Positions 1 to 9,618 of a stretch of DNA of 64,000 bases are shown here, piece after piece; within the stretch, counting starts at the first letter, position 1, and each line of letters starts with the position of its first letter. Both the position numbers and the translations under genes were made by a program. Source of the stretch: Ascochyta rabiei (Eukaryota > Ascomycota > Dothideomycetes > Pleosporales > Didymellaceae). Location of the stretch: assembly GCF_004011695.2 (NCBI RefSeq), contig NC_082406.1, positions 2,108,001-2,172,000 on the forward strand. The letters run 5' to 3'. Below the pieces are notes generated by a model. The model was not told the origin of the DNA, ran no database searches, and saw nothing but the letters and a program-made list of their open reading frames with translations.

Positions 1-378
1 TGTTGTTTAGAAGGTCAATCAATAGGCAACGGCCCACTTCAAACAACATGTTGAACTCGATTGCTACCTGAGCGTCATGTGGAGAGCCTTGACAATTTCG
101 AAAAGCCCAAAGTAGCTCCAAATCTTTAGCCGATTCTGCCCATGTGCCATTCTCTGCGACATCGGACGCACCTTGCACTTTTCACTCGTCTTAAGGCGCG
201 ATTGTGAAGGCGCAGGGCTCAGGGCAGGTGTTCCGCCCCCACCGCTTCTCCGCTCTGTGCCCCACGCGCGCTTAGAGTCGGTTGAGCTGCTGACCACCGT
301 CACTGGTAGCCTGACTGCTCCAGATACAAATACTAAATCTGCCCACACAAGAGCACGAATCCTTCGCAAAGCATCACA
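1..378. other. 5' flank of the P5C dehydrogenase gene
   Basis: No gene was recognised here. Short open frames on both strands resemble no family and overlap each other. The stretch directly precedes the start codon at 379 and presumably holds that gene's promoter and 5' leader. Confidence 0.5.
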
Positions 379-2243
379 ATGAGTTCTTCAAGGGGTCTTC
401 AGTCTATCCGTCCAGTTTCCAAGACCTTCAATGCGCTGCCAGCTGCATACGCTGGCGCGCAGGTCGCGTCCAGACGGCACGCAGGAACCATCGCAAACTT
501 TAAAATCCCCACGATCAACAACGAGCCCAACGTGAGTTCCGAACATGGATATTTCCATATGGGAGGGAGGATCTAACGTGGATTATAGCAACACTACTCG
601 AAAGGCTCAGTGGACAGGCAAAAGTTGCAAGATGCTATCGCAGCCTTGAAGAAGAGGGGAGCTATCCAGGTACCGCTTGCCATTGGAGGCGAACACGTAG
701 GTTTTTCTGATGTGTCGGTGCTTTGATTGTCGATGCTGACCGAATCCAGATCAATAACTCCTCCATCCTCACTCAGCACGATCCGTCGTCCCACGCCGAT
801 GTAGTCGCAAAGTACTCCAACGCCAGCACAGCAGACGTCAAGACGGCCATCAATGCAGCCCTCGAGGCAAAAGCAGAATGGGAGGCTCTACCCTTCGCCG
901 ATCGTGCTTCGATCTTCCTGAAGGCAGCCGACCTCGTGTCCAGCAAGTACCGATACGAGATCATGGCGGCAACTATGGTCGGCCAGGGCAAGAACGCGTG
1001 GCAGGCCGAAATCGATTCAGCAGCCGAGCTGTGCGATTTCCTGAGGTTCAATGTCAAATATGCCGAGGACACATACGGCCACCAGCCCACACACAACTCG
1101 CCAGGCGTCTGGAACCGTGTCGAGTACCGACCTCTTGAGGGCTTTGTGTACGCCGTATCGCCCTTCAACTTCACGGCTATCGGCGGCAACCTCCCTGCTG
1201 CTCCAGCACTCATGGGCAACGTTGTGGTTTGGAAGCCATCTCCTTCCGCCATTGCCTCGAACTGGCTCTTGTACCAGATCCTCATCGAAGCCGGCCTTCC
1301 CCCAAACGTCATCCAGTGGGTCCCTGGTGATGCGGTCGAAGTGACTAAAGAAGTTCTGTCCCACCGACAATTCGCTGCCCTCCACTACACAGGTAGCACG
1401 GCAGTCTTCCGTCAGCTGTACGGCACGATCGCAAACGGTGTCGCCGACGGCAAATACCAGAGCTACCCTCGCATTGTCGGCGAGACTGGAGGCAAGAACT
1501 TCCACTTGGTCCACCCCAACGTCGACGTGAAGAACGCCGCGATCCAGACTGTCCGCGGTGCTTTTGAGTACCAAGGTCAGAAGTGCAGTGCGTGCTCGCG
1601 CCTGTACGTCCCTAAATCTGTATGGCCCGAATTTCAGAAGACCCTGGTCGCAGAGACGGAGGCTCTTAAGATCGGTGAGCCTTCTCAGTTCGAGAATTTC
1701 ATAGGCCCTGTCATCCACGAGGCCAGCTTCAAGAAGCTTTCTGGTGTTATTGACGAAGCCAAGAACGACAGCGAACTTGAGCTCGTCGTTGGTGGCAAGT
1801 ACGACAGCAGCAAGGGTTACTACATCCACCCCACCATCTACAAAACCTCCAACCCTAACCATCCTCTTTTGTCGCGTGAGCTTTTCGGGCCCGTCCTCGT
1901 TGCGTACGTCTACGACGATGCTGCCCCTGATGCTTTCGAGAAGATCATCAAGCAGATCGATGATACCTCCGAGTACGCTTTGACTGGAGCTGTCTTTGCC
2001 AAGGAGAGGAAGGATCTCAATTTTGCTGAAAACAAGCTGAGGAACGCTGCCGGTAACTTCTACCTCAACTGCAAGTGTACTGGAGCAGTTGTTGGCCAGC
2101 AGCCCTTCGGTGGATCAAGGGCCAGTGGCACTAACGACAAGGCCGGTAGCGCTACTCTGCTCTCCCGCTTCGTCAACATGAGGGCGATCAAGGAGGAGTT
2201 CGTTGCAACCGAGAAGGTCGCGTACCCCAGCAATGAGGTGTAA
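379..2243 (+). CDS. Delta-1-pyrroline-5-carboxylate dehydrogenase, mitochondrial
   Basis: This enzyme oxidises P5C/glutamate semialdehyde to glutamate with NAD+, the second step of proline catabolism in the mitochondrial matrix (yeast Put2, Aspergillus PrnC). Three exons are inferred: 379-531, 589-696 and 750-2243, giving 584 residues. The introns (532-588, 697-749) start with GTGAGT/GTAGGT and end in TATAG/CCAG, and the joined frame is continuous. The first ~35 residues are rich in Arg, Ser and Ala with few acids, like a mitochondrial presequence. The ALDH catalytic pair is visible: Glu332 in GETGGKN and Cys366 in GQKCSACSR, the P5CDH-specific form of the thiol motif. The C-terminal part has QQPFGGSRASGTNDKAG, also typical of this subfamily. 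Length is normal for fungi. The family call is very secure; only the exact exon edges are inferred. Confidence 0.95.
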
Positions 2244-3606
2244 AATGCCGATAAGCGATGACTGCGTTGGAAGTTGACTTGTGGCGCAATTTAGATTTTG
2301 AGCGTTTCGTAAGGCGTTTTGGGTGAACCTGTACGGGATTTACGGGTAACTATATCTACAGAAGCTAGAAGGCAAATACGGTGTTAGGATATGAGAACAG
2401 TACGATGACAGCAGAATTTGCAACGCACTTACGACAATACACAAAAGTTATCAGAACAACATCGAGCCTCGGCCCAGTAGCTCTTCTGGACTGGGTAATC
2501 TTATTCTGTTTTTGATGAATCGTAAAAGTCCCCACCCGCTCGGGAGCCCCGTTTGCTAATGGCCTGCTAGCCGGACCTTATTTGAGCCGCCTCGTCAAAG
2601 CTTGAAGATTTTGATGGATGGTAAATGAGCTTCAAATCAAACACGATGGCTGTGCAAGTTATCGCCTGTGCAAGCTTCGCGCGGGCATTACACAATGAAA
2701 GTCAACACCACCGTGATCTGGTGGTCTGCGAAAAGAAAGCGAGAATGGCACCTCCCTTTTGTGATCTCGAGCATGCCGTAATCGGTTCTTGTTATCGACT
2801 CCGAGATCACTGCCCAAGGCTGCCAAGCTTTCGACCTCCTTCGAAACTCCACATATATTCTGATGTGGGCTGGCCAGCATTGCGCGCACATACATGGTAC
2901 TTTACGATAGCCCAGTTGTGCAAGCAATGACTCCCCACCTAATCCTTCGCAGCGTCCGATCCTCCGCTGCGAGGTTGCGCACTTCAAAACACCCGAAGAA
3001 AGCAACAAGCCTCGAGTCGCGCTGCCTCGGCATCTCGGTACAAACATCACGTTTTCGGCTGCTTCAACGAAAGGCGCCTTATAATGCACGGTATGCGATC
3101 GGCACCGGGAGTCAGATGGTCTTGTAGCGCCTGAGTAACGCTGCGAAAGGCCGTCGGGTCCATTTTTCTCAGTGGCTGTTTCACGCTCCCGTCTCGCTCA
3201 TTGGCTCATCTCTCTGTATTTTGAAGACTGAATGCGCAGAAGGGGTCCTTGGCATGGTCTAGTTTCGTTCCTCGGCCGAGCAACATGAAGAACTATGGGA
3301 CAAGCTCTAATGATGGTGTCATCGTCGCATGGATGCCGGAGCCTCGGTGGCGTTCCATTGCTGGAATAGGAGTCTGCGCGCCTAGTGCGTGCCCCAGGTG
3401 GGTGTAAATTTCTGTGTTTGCGATGTTTATATGTGGCGTGTCCCGCTGTGATCGCCGTGACTCTGTTATTGCTGCGTTGTGCCTTCCCTTGTTCACTACT
3501 TAGTAATAATATCGCGCTCACCCTTCGCATCCTCATTCACATTCACGAACACGCACACGCACTGTCATACTTCAAACCCCCATCGGAACCGAACAAAATA
3601 ACAAAA
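2244..3606. other. Intergenic, no gene recognised
   Basis: This 1.36-kb stretch lies between the P5CDH stop and the MFS transporter start. The open frames in it (longest ~130 codons) show no recognisable motif and no credible splice pattern. It probably holds the P5CDH 3' end and the transporter promoter. Confidence 0.4.
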
Positions 3607-5569
3607 ATGTCTGAGAAAGCGGCTGAGCCGCAGAGCTCCACTATGGACGTGGAGTCAGGAAGAGAAGGCATTTCACATTGGAAGATGATCCTCGACCAAG
3701 GTGTCGTTACCAACGATATCGTGAACTGGAACTACGAGGGTTCCGGCACAGAAGAGGATCCGTACGCAGTCGAATGGCTACCCAACGACCCCAGGAACCC
3801 TATGACGTTTGCAAAGACCAAGAAGTGGATCATGGCTATTGCTGTCGCCAACTCGGTCCTCGTCGTGTCGTTCTGCTCTTCGGCATTCTCTGGAGGTGTC
3901 CAGCAGATCATGATCGAATTCAATGTTAGCCAGGAGATTGTTACTCTGGGTGTGTCACTCTTCGTTCTAGGCTTTGCTCTTGGACCGCTGCTATGGGCTC
4001 CCTTTTCCGAGATGTATGGACGCCAGGTTGTCTTTTTCGGTACTTACCTTTGCTTCATGGCCTTCAACGCTGCCGTCGCCGGTGCTCAGAACATCTGGTC
4101 CGTTCTCATTCTCCGATTCTTCGCTGCTGCCTTCGGATCCAGTCCTCTCACCAACGCTGGAGGTGTCATTGCCGATCTTTTCAGTGCCAACGAACGCGGT
4201 CTGGCAATGAGCATCTTCTCCGCAGCGCCATTCATGGGTCCTGTCCTTGGACCTATTATCGGAGGTTTCCTGGGTATGACTGAGGGTTGGCGTTGGGTCA
4301 ACGGTCTCATGGCTATCTGGGCCGGTGGCCTTCTTATCATCACTGCATGCCTCGTTCCTGAGACCTACCCTCCTGTCTTGCTCAGAAGGCGCGCTGAGAC
4401 GCTTTCCAAGTTGACCGGAAAAGTGTACAGGTCCCGCACCGACATCGACCAAGGCAAGATCTCCCTCGGCGAGGCATTTGCGACTGGCCTTAAGCGCCCA
4501 TGGATTTTGCTCTTCTGTGAGCCCATTGTCCTGCTCATGTCGCTCTACCACGCCATCATCTACGGAATTCTCTACATGCTTTTCGGTGCTTTCCCTATCG
4601 TTTACCGCGTGGGCCGTGGCTGGAACGAGGGCGTCAGTGGTCTTCCCTTCGTCGCGATTGCCATTGGTGTACTACTTGCCATCACCTACGTTATCCTTGT
4701 CGACAACAAGATGTACATGAGAAAAGTCAACGAATCCGGCAAGGGATACACTACCCCTGAGGCGCGTCTGCCTATGTGCTTGGTTGGTGGCATTGTTTTG
4801 CCCATCGGTCTCTTCTGTAAGTCTCACAACCCGCAAACCTCAAATATCGTTTACTAACGTCCATCTAGGGTTCGCCTGGACAAACTCGCCGGATCTTCCT
4901 TGGGCTGCCAGCGTTTGTGCTGCCATCCCTTTCGGTTTTGGAATGGTCCTCGTCTTCCTGTCCATTCTGAACTACCTCATCGACTCCTACACCATCTTCG
5001 CTGCCTCCGTTCTGGCTGGTAACGGTATCATTCGATCTATCTTTGGTGCTGCCTTTCCTCTCTTCACAAAGCAAATGTACAACGGCCTAGGTATCCACTG
5101 GGCGTCCTCTGTCCCTGCATTCCTCGCTTTAGCCTGCATTCCGCTGCCGTTCCTCTTCTACAAGTACGGAGCTACCATCCGCAAGAAGTGCAAGTACGCC
5201 GCACAGTCCGAGGCTTTCATGGAGAAACTTCGTGGTCAGATGGCAGCACAAGCTCAACAGCAGGAGGCTGCTGCCGGAGGCGACTCCCAGGAAACATCCC
5301 GTACCGCAACACTTGCAGCCGAAGAGGAGGCTGAAAACGATGCCTACCCTGACGCTACACCTCGGTTTGCTGAGATGAAGACCGAAAAGGAGACCGAGAA
5401 CCCTCTTAAGAAGGTTGCAACGGGACGATCGACAAGGAGCAGGAGATCAGTCAACCCCGTGGACGAGTACTACGACAACCCGTACGAGATCGACCGTGTG
5501 CACACAAGGGAAAGCTTTGTCGGCCGCACGAGGGCCAACAGCACGAGGAGCAAGAAGTCCATGAAATAA
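3607..5569 (+). CDS. MFS multidrug/polyamine-type transporter (DHA1 family)
   Basis: This is a 12-helix proton antiporter of the fungal DHA1 group (relatives: Tpo1, Flu1 and similar polyamine/drug exporters), expected in the plasma membrane. Two exons, 3607-4816 and 4869-5569, give 636 residues; the 52-bp intron has donor GTAAGT, branch TACTAAC and acceptor CTAG. A longer upstream open frame exists, but the Met at 3607 (context AAAATG) starts a normal cytosolic N-terminus. Visible family marks are [14 protein letters not shown] just before helix 1, the MFS A-motif region PFSEMYGRQ, and [14 protein letters not shown] after helix 6. The last ~130 residues form a charged cytosolic tail rich in Glu/Lys and Arg/Ser. 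Substrate cannot be told from sequence. The stop lies 215 bp from the transposon island. Confidence 0.9.
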
Positions 5570-5784
5570 ACTCGTCTTGCATGTTGTTCGGTTTGATTGA
5601 GCGTTCTCGCATTTACAGTCGCATCGCATTGGTGGGATGATTGACATGATACCTGCATCAAATACCCTACATTTATCTATAGTTTGTAATATTCAAAAGT
5701 TTACACCTCTTCATTTTACGATCAAATAAAGCTGCAGTGTGGGTTTGGGGTGAGCTGAAAAGGATCACATTCGATTGCTGACTA
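5570..5784. other. 3' flank of the MFS gene up to the transposon
   Basis: This 215-bp unit of normal base composition contains the presumed polyadenylation region (AATAAA near 5725). The compositional change is abrupt at the transposon end, so RIP does not seem to have spread here. Confidence 0.4.
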
Positions 5785-5827
5785 CCGTGTCCGTGCGCGC
5801 AACGACCGGAGTCGCGCAACGACCAAA
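5785..5827 (+). repeat. Left terminal inverted repeat of the outer transposon
   Basis: It matches the complement of 9345-9387 with a few G/A differences. It contains an 11-bp motif GCGCAACGACC twice (5797-5807 and 5814-5824), period 17 bp, probably a transposase-binding repeat. Confidence 0.85.
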
Positions 5828-6531
5828 AACCACCTTAACGCTCAAAATTAGATAAGGCTATAGAGCCACCCACAACAGCTATTATTTTGTAATTTTGTAG
5901 TATAGTACTAATTAATTACTTATAAAAAAGATATACTATTTAAATTTGGCTAGTAACTTAACGTTGCAGCTACGTGATGTGGTTTTAAGTAGGGGAGCTA
6001 GGGACAGCAATAGGGGACTACAACCACTAACATTATCCCTAGGACTATATTTTTAACGCTTTTTTAGCTAGGTTGCTTATAAAGCTTTCTTTTTACCCTT
6101 TTAAGGTAATTATATAGCTTTTGCAGCGTTAAGCTCTTATTATTAATGCTGCTTTTTAGCCTTCTGTTTAGCCTTCTAATTTACTGTATTAGCCTTCTCC
6201 TTCTTATATACCACCTTAGCTGCCTCTTATGCTACACGCCTCTCCTCCTTCTCCTTCTCCTTAACCAGCTTCTTAGCAGCTGCTACTTCCTTACTAGTAG
6301 CTTTTCTAAGCCTCTCCTCCTTCTCCTTACGTTGTCTGACTTGCTTACAGAAGCGTGCTTTATTAACCTTTCTAGGTAACTAGAACACTGCACCACCATA
6401 GTACTCCTGCTATTACTGCAAGTCTAAGGTTTTGCTCTTCTTTTTGTGCTTCTTCTGCGTCTTTAGAGTCTTTTTAAGGCTATCTATCTTATGCTAGAGA
6501 AGTAAGGTTTTAACTAAGATATAGTAGATTA

Positions 6532-6965
6532 ACGTACTCCACAGTCAAGCGGATCACACGATCGAGCGGATCACTCAAAACCCCACCAAAATTGCCTAAA
6601 ACCACAACCCTTTATCTCAACAACCACGCAATAAAATCTTCTAAAATTTTCAGGACAGGGCTGCACTAATATAAATAAGAGTATTTAAAAGTCTTAGAGT
6701 GCTAGAATCTATAACACAGACGTTATTAAGCAATTACTGTTTTACAGGGGTGTTTAGCACTATTTGCAGGCTATTTCTATAACTATTATAGCTATAAAGC
6801 TGAAATCTAGATATGTACTTACTAATAACTATGCAATACTATTCTGAGATTTTAAGAAGATTTTATTGCGTGGTTGTTGAAATAAAGGGTTGTAGTTTTG
6901 GACAATTTTGGTGGGGTTTTGAGTGATCCGCTCGATCGTGTGATCTGCTCGACTGTGGAGTACGT
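6532..6965. mobile_element. MITE, 434 bp, with ~115-bp terminal inverted repeats
   Basis: The left end (from ACGTACTCCACAGTC at 6532) and right end (to 6965) are near-perfect inverted copies over about 115 bp, leaving ~200 bp of AT-rich centre without coding capacity. TA flanks both ends (6530-6531 and 6966-6967). The ends resemble those of the neighbouring Fot1-like element (ACGTACYCCACRG), so it was probably mobilised by a related transposase. It sits inside the outer element. Confidence 0.85.
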
Positions 6966-6990
6966 TAATTATCTTATCTTTTTAACGTTA

Positions 6991-8854
6991 ACGTACCCCA
7001 CGGACAAGCCGGTCACCAGACGAGTCGGTCACTTTTGCCAAGCCCCTACCAAACTACCCTTCACATACTAATGCCTTCTTAACAACACTATTTAGACGCG
7101 TTAAAAGAAGCTTAGATACAGCTTGCGCTTCAGGCTCTTAAACAAGACGTAACACTCTCTTAGTAACGCGCTGCAGCTATCTACAGAGTCTCTTAAACAA
7201 CACTAAGCAACTAATACGTAGGACAACCTTTACGCACTAATTCTATAGCTAACTTACAGAAGCTAGATAATAATAAGAAGAAGGTAATTGTTAAACATGT
7301 TCTTAAGCTAGACGCGTAAGGGTTTTTCCCTTAGCTCTTAGATGTAGCTACTATAGCTAATTCTTTGCGCGCTAAGTATAATCTAGGTCCTGTTAGCGCA
7401 AACTGGCCTAGTACGTTTGTTAAGCGGCACCTAGAGCTTATAGTTAAGTTTAATTATAAGTATAACTACAAGAGAGCCCTCTATAAGGATCCTAAGGTTC
7501 TACAGAGCTAGTTTAGCCTGGTAGCTAACACTAAAGCTAAGTATAGCATCTAGGATAAAGACACATACAACTTTAACAAGACAGGCTTTATAATAGGCCA
7601 GATCTCCCCAGGAGCAGTTGTTACAGCTTTAGAACGACAAGGTCGGCCAAAGGCTGTCTAACCAGGCAACTAGGAGTGGGCTACGGCTATAGTAGGCATT
7701 AATGCCAAAGGATAGGCTATTCCTGCCTTCCTTATCTTTAAGGCCTACTACTACCTCTCTGCCTAGTACAAAGAAGAGGATCTGCCTTAAGACTAGGTTA
7801 TTAGAGTCTCTGATAACGGCTGGACTACTAACAAGCTTGGTCTGGACTAGATAAGCCACTTTGACAGGCATATAAAGAAGCGTACTGTTAGCACCTACTA
7901 TTTGCTTATTATTAATAGTTATAAGAGCCACAACTCTCTTAAATTCCAGCAGTACTGCAAGGATAGCAAGATAATTACTCTTTACTTACCTTTCTACTTA
8001 TTACACCTTATACAGCCTCTTAATATAGCTTATTTTGCTGCTTTAAAGAAGGCGTATAGGTGCTAAGCTAAAATACTTATATATAACTAGATTAACTATA
8101 TTATAAAGACAGAGTTCCTACCATGCTTTATACGCGCCTACAACGCTGCAATTACTTCTAGGAATATCTAGGGAGGGTTCTGAGGCGCTGGACTAGTCCT
8201 GTTTGACTTACAACAGGTTATAAGCAGCCTTAATGTGAAGCTGCGCACGCTATTACTACTACTACCCGTTAATAACAAGCTCTAGCAGTTGCAAACCCTA
8301 AGTAACACCCTTAAACTAGGGTTGTAATTAACGCTTATAAAGACAAGGATTCAGAGGTATATAGATAGCTTGCCTACCTCTATAGTTAAAGCGTTTAAGA
8401 AGGTCTTAAAGGAGGCAGCTATAATTGCGCACAAGCTAGTGTTAGCACAACAGGAGATTGCTGAGCTTTAAGCTGCTAATAAGGCAGCTACATAACAAAA
8501 ATTACATAAAAGAAAGTAGGTTAAAAAAGAAGGTACTCTAGTAGTTAAAGAGGGCTAGCAATTAACAGCCCTAAAAGAGTTTAGGGCGCGTTGTAATGGT
8601 AAGAAGGCAAAGAAGCAGGTGCGCGCTGAAGTGGGTGAGCCTTCCTAAAGGCGCTGTGGACGGTGTAGTAAGACTAGACATAACGCGCAAACGTGTAAGA
8701 AAGAGGTAGAAGTAGTTTCTAAATAATATTACAGACTGTACTGCAGTTTGTAGTATTAATTTAGGTTGTTTTAGGTTATAATGGGGTGGAGTTTGGTAGG
8801 GGCTTGGCAAAAGTGACCGACTCGTCCGGTGACCGGCTCGTCCGTGGGGTACGT
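6991..8854 (+). mobile_element. Fot1/pogo-type DNA transposon, 1,864 bp, RIP-inactivated
   Basis: A full-length element has 65-bp terminal inverted repeats (6991-7055 and 8790-8854) and TA target duplications (6989-6990 and 8855-8856). Length, ends and the encoded transposase fit the Fot1/pogo family of ascomycetes; elements such as Molly and Pixie of Parastagonospora have similar size (from memory). It is inserted in the outer element, 24 bp from the MITE. Many codons are turned to TAG/TAA by changes of the C-to-T or G-to-A kind, while the termini and CpG-containing stretches are well kept. Confidence 0.9.
7071..8726 (+). pseudogene. RIP-inactivated Fot1/pogo transposase (CENP-B HTH plus DDE domain)
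   Basis: One frame of 552 codons runs from the ATG at 7071 to a TAA at 8724-8726 without any insertion or deletion, but it holds many internal stops. The reading shows the family layout: an N-terminal HTH region (ALQALKQDVTLS, then RAAAIY), a CENP-B-like segment, the DDE nuclease and a C-terminal zinc-knuckle-like CGRCSKTRHNAQTC. Catalytic acids are lost by G-to-A type changes: the usual NFDETGF reads NFNKTGF near 7570, and the usual IIDGHESH reads IINSYKSH near 7920, while SDNGWT is kept. All recognisable changes fit RIP. The copy cannot be functional. Confidence 0.85.
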
Positions 8855-9344
8855 TAGAGTATTTAGAGATTTTGTGCTATAGCAGGTTAAAGTAGAGCGT
8901 ATATTTATTATAGGAATTAGCGTTATAATATAGTTAATCTATCCTAGTAAAGTAACATAAGATAAGATAGATAGAGTACTTGTTAATAAAGCAGGTAACC
9001 TAGCTCTTACTAACTAGATTTTAAGCCACTAGTAACGCAAAATTCTAGATTATCTCTCTAGTAGGTAGTAAGTAACAAGTACTAAGTAACTCTATATACT
9101 TTATAAGCTCTATCTCCTATTATAGCATTAAATGTTGCTAGTTAATGTCCTTAGTCTCCTAGGAGTCCTAAACGTGCTTGTGTCTCTAAGCTAGAGTTAC
9201 GCAGTTAACGCTAAACCTAGTAGCAAAATACTAATATATAAGTTTTTTGCCTAGTTTTAGCACATTAATTGCTGTAAGCGCTTTGTTAATAGCTGCTATA
9301 GTTGTTAAGTTACAACGCGTCAAAGTATGGTGTAGTTGTGATGA

Positions 9345-9387
9345 TTTGGTTGTTGCGCGACTCTGGTTGTTGCGCGCACGGACACGG
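9345..9387 (-). repeat. Right terminal inverted repeat of the outer transposon
   Basis: Complement of 5785-5827. The differences (GACC here read as AACC) are C-to-T/G-to-A type, as expected from RIP or deamination. It is followed by TA at 9388-9389. Confidence 0.85.
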
Positions 9388-9618
9388 TAAAGGGTTTAAT
9401 GTGGATGTTTCACATCTGCTCCAACATGCGCGGTTGCACTAAATTAGCAGCACCTACCATATCGAGACACATCGCAACTTCCTCGGCTCTTCACGATGTC
9501 CGACATTATTCGACCTTCCGTCTTTACGCTTAAGCGCTCAATGCTTCTTCCCAGGGGAATGAGTGCTACAGTTACGGTTCCATTGTGTAATATCACTTGA
9601 GCTTGCTGGTTGCCAGCC

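Larger units (their letters stand above)
5785..9387 (-). mobile_element. Outer TA-flanked DNA transposon (pogo/Fot1-like), internally deleted, RIP-mutated
   Basis: Near-identical inverted ends of ~43 bp start CCGTGTCCGTGCGCGCAAC at 5785 and end with its complement at 9387. Both ends are flanked by the dinucleotide TA (5783-5784 and 9388-9389), the target duplication of Tc1/mariner/pogo elements. Read on the minus strand, 8856-9300 gives fragments of a pogo-type N-terminal DNA-binding region (helix-turn-helix, then CENP-B-like). The minus strand of about 6100-6530 gives the Lys/Glu-rich C-terminus, including a QEYYGGAVF-like segment. Stops are frequent. Without the two inserted elements the copy is only ~1.3 kb and no DDE catalytic region was found, so it looks like a deletion derivative. 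The sequence is strongly AT- and TpA-rich, unlike both flanks. Confidence 0.85.

Noticed and set aside
1017..1862. 281-codon minus frame inside the P5CDH gene
   Set aside because: Antisense shadow of a strongly coding exon; no family motif.
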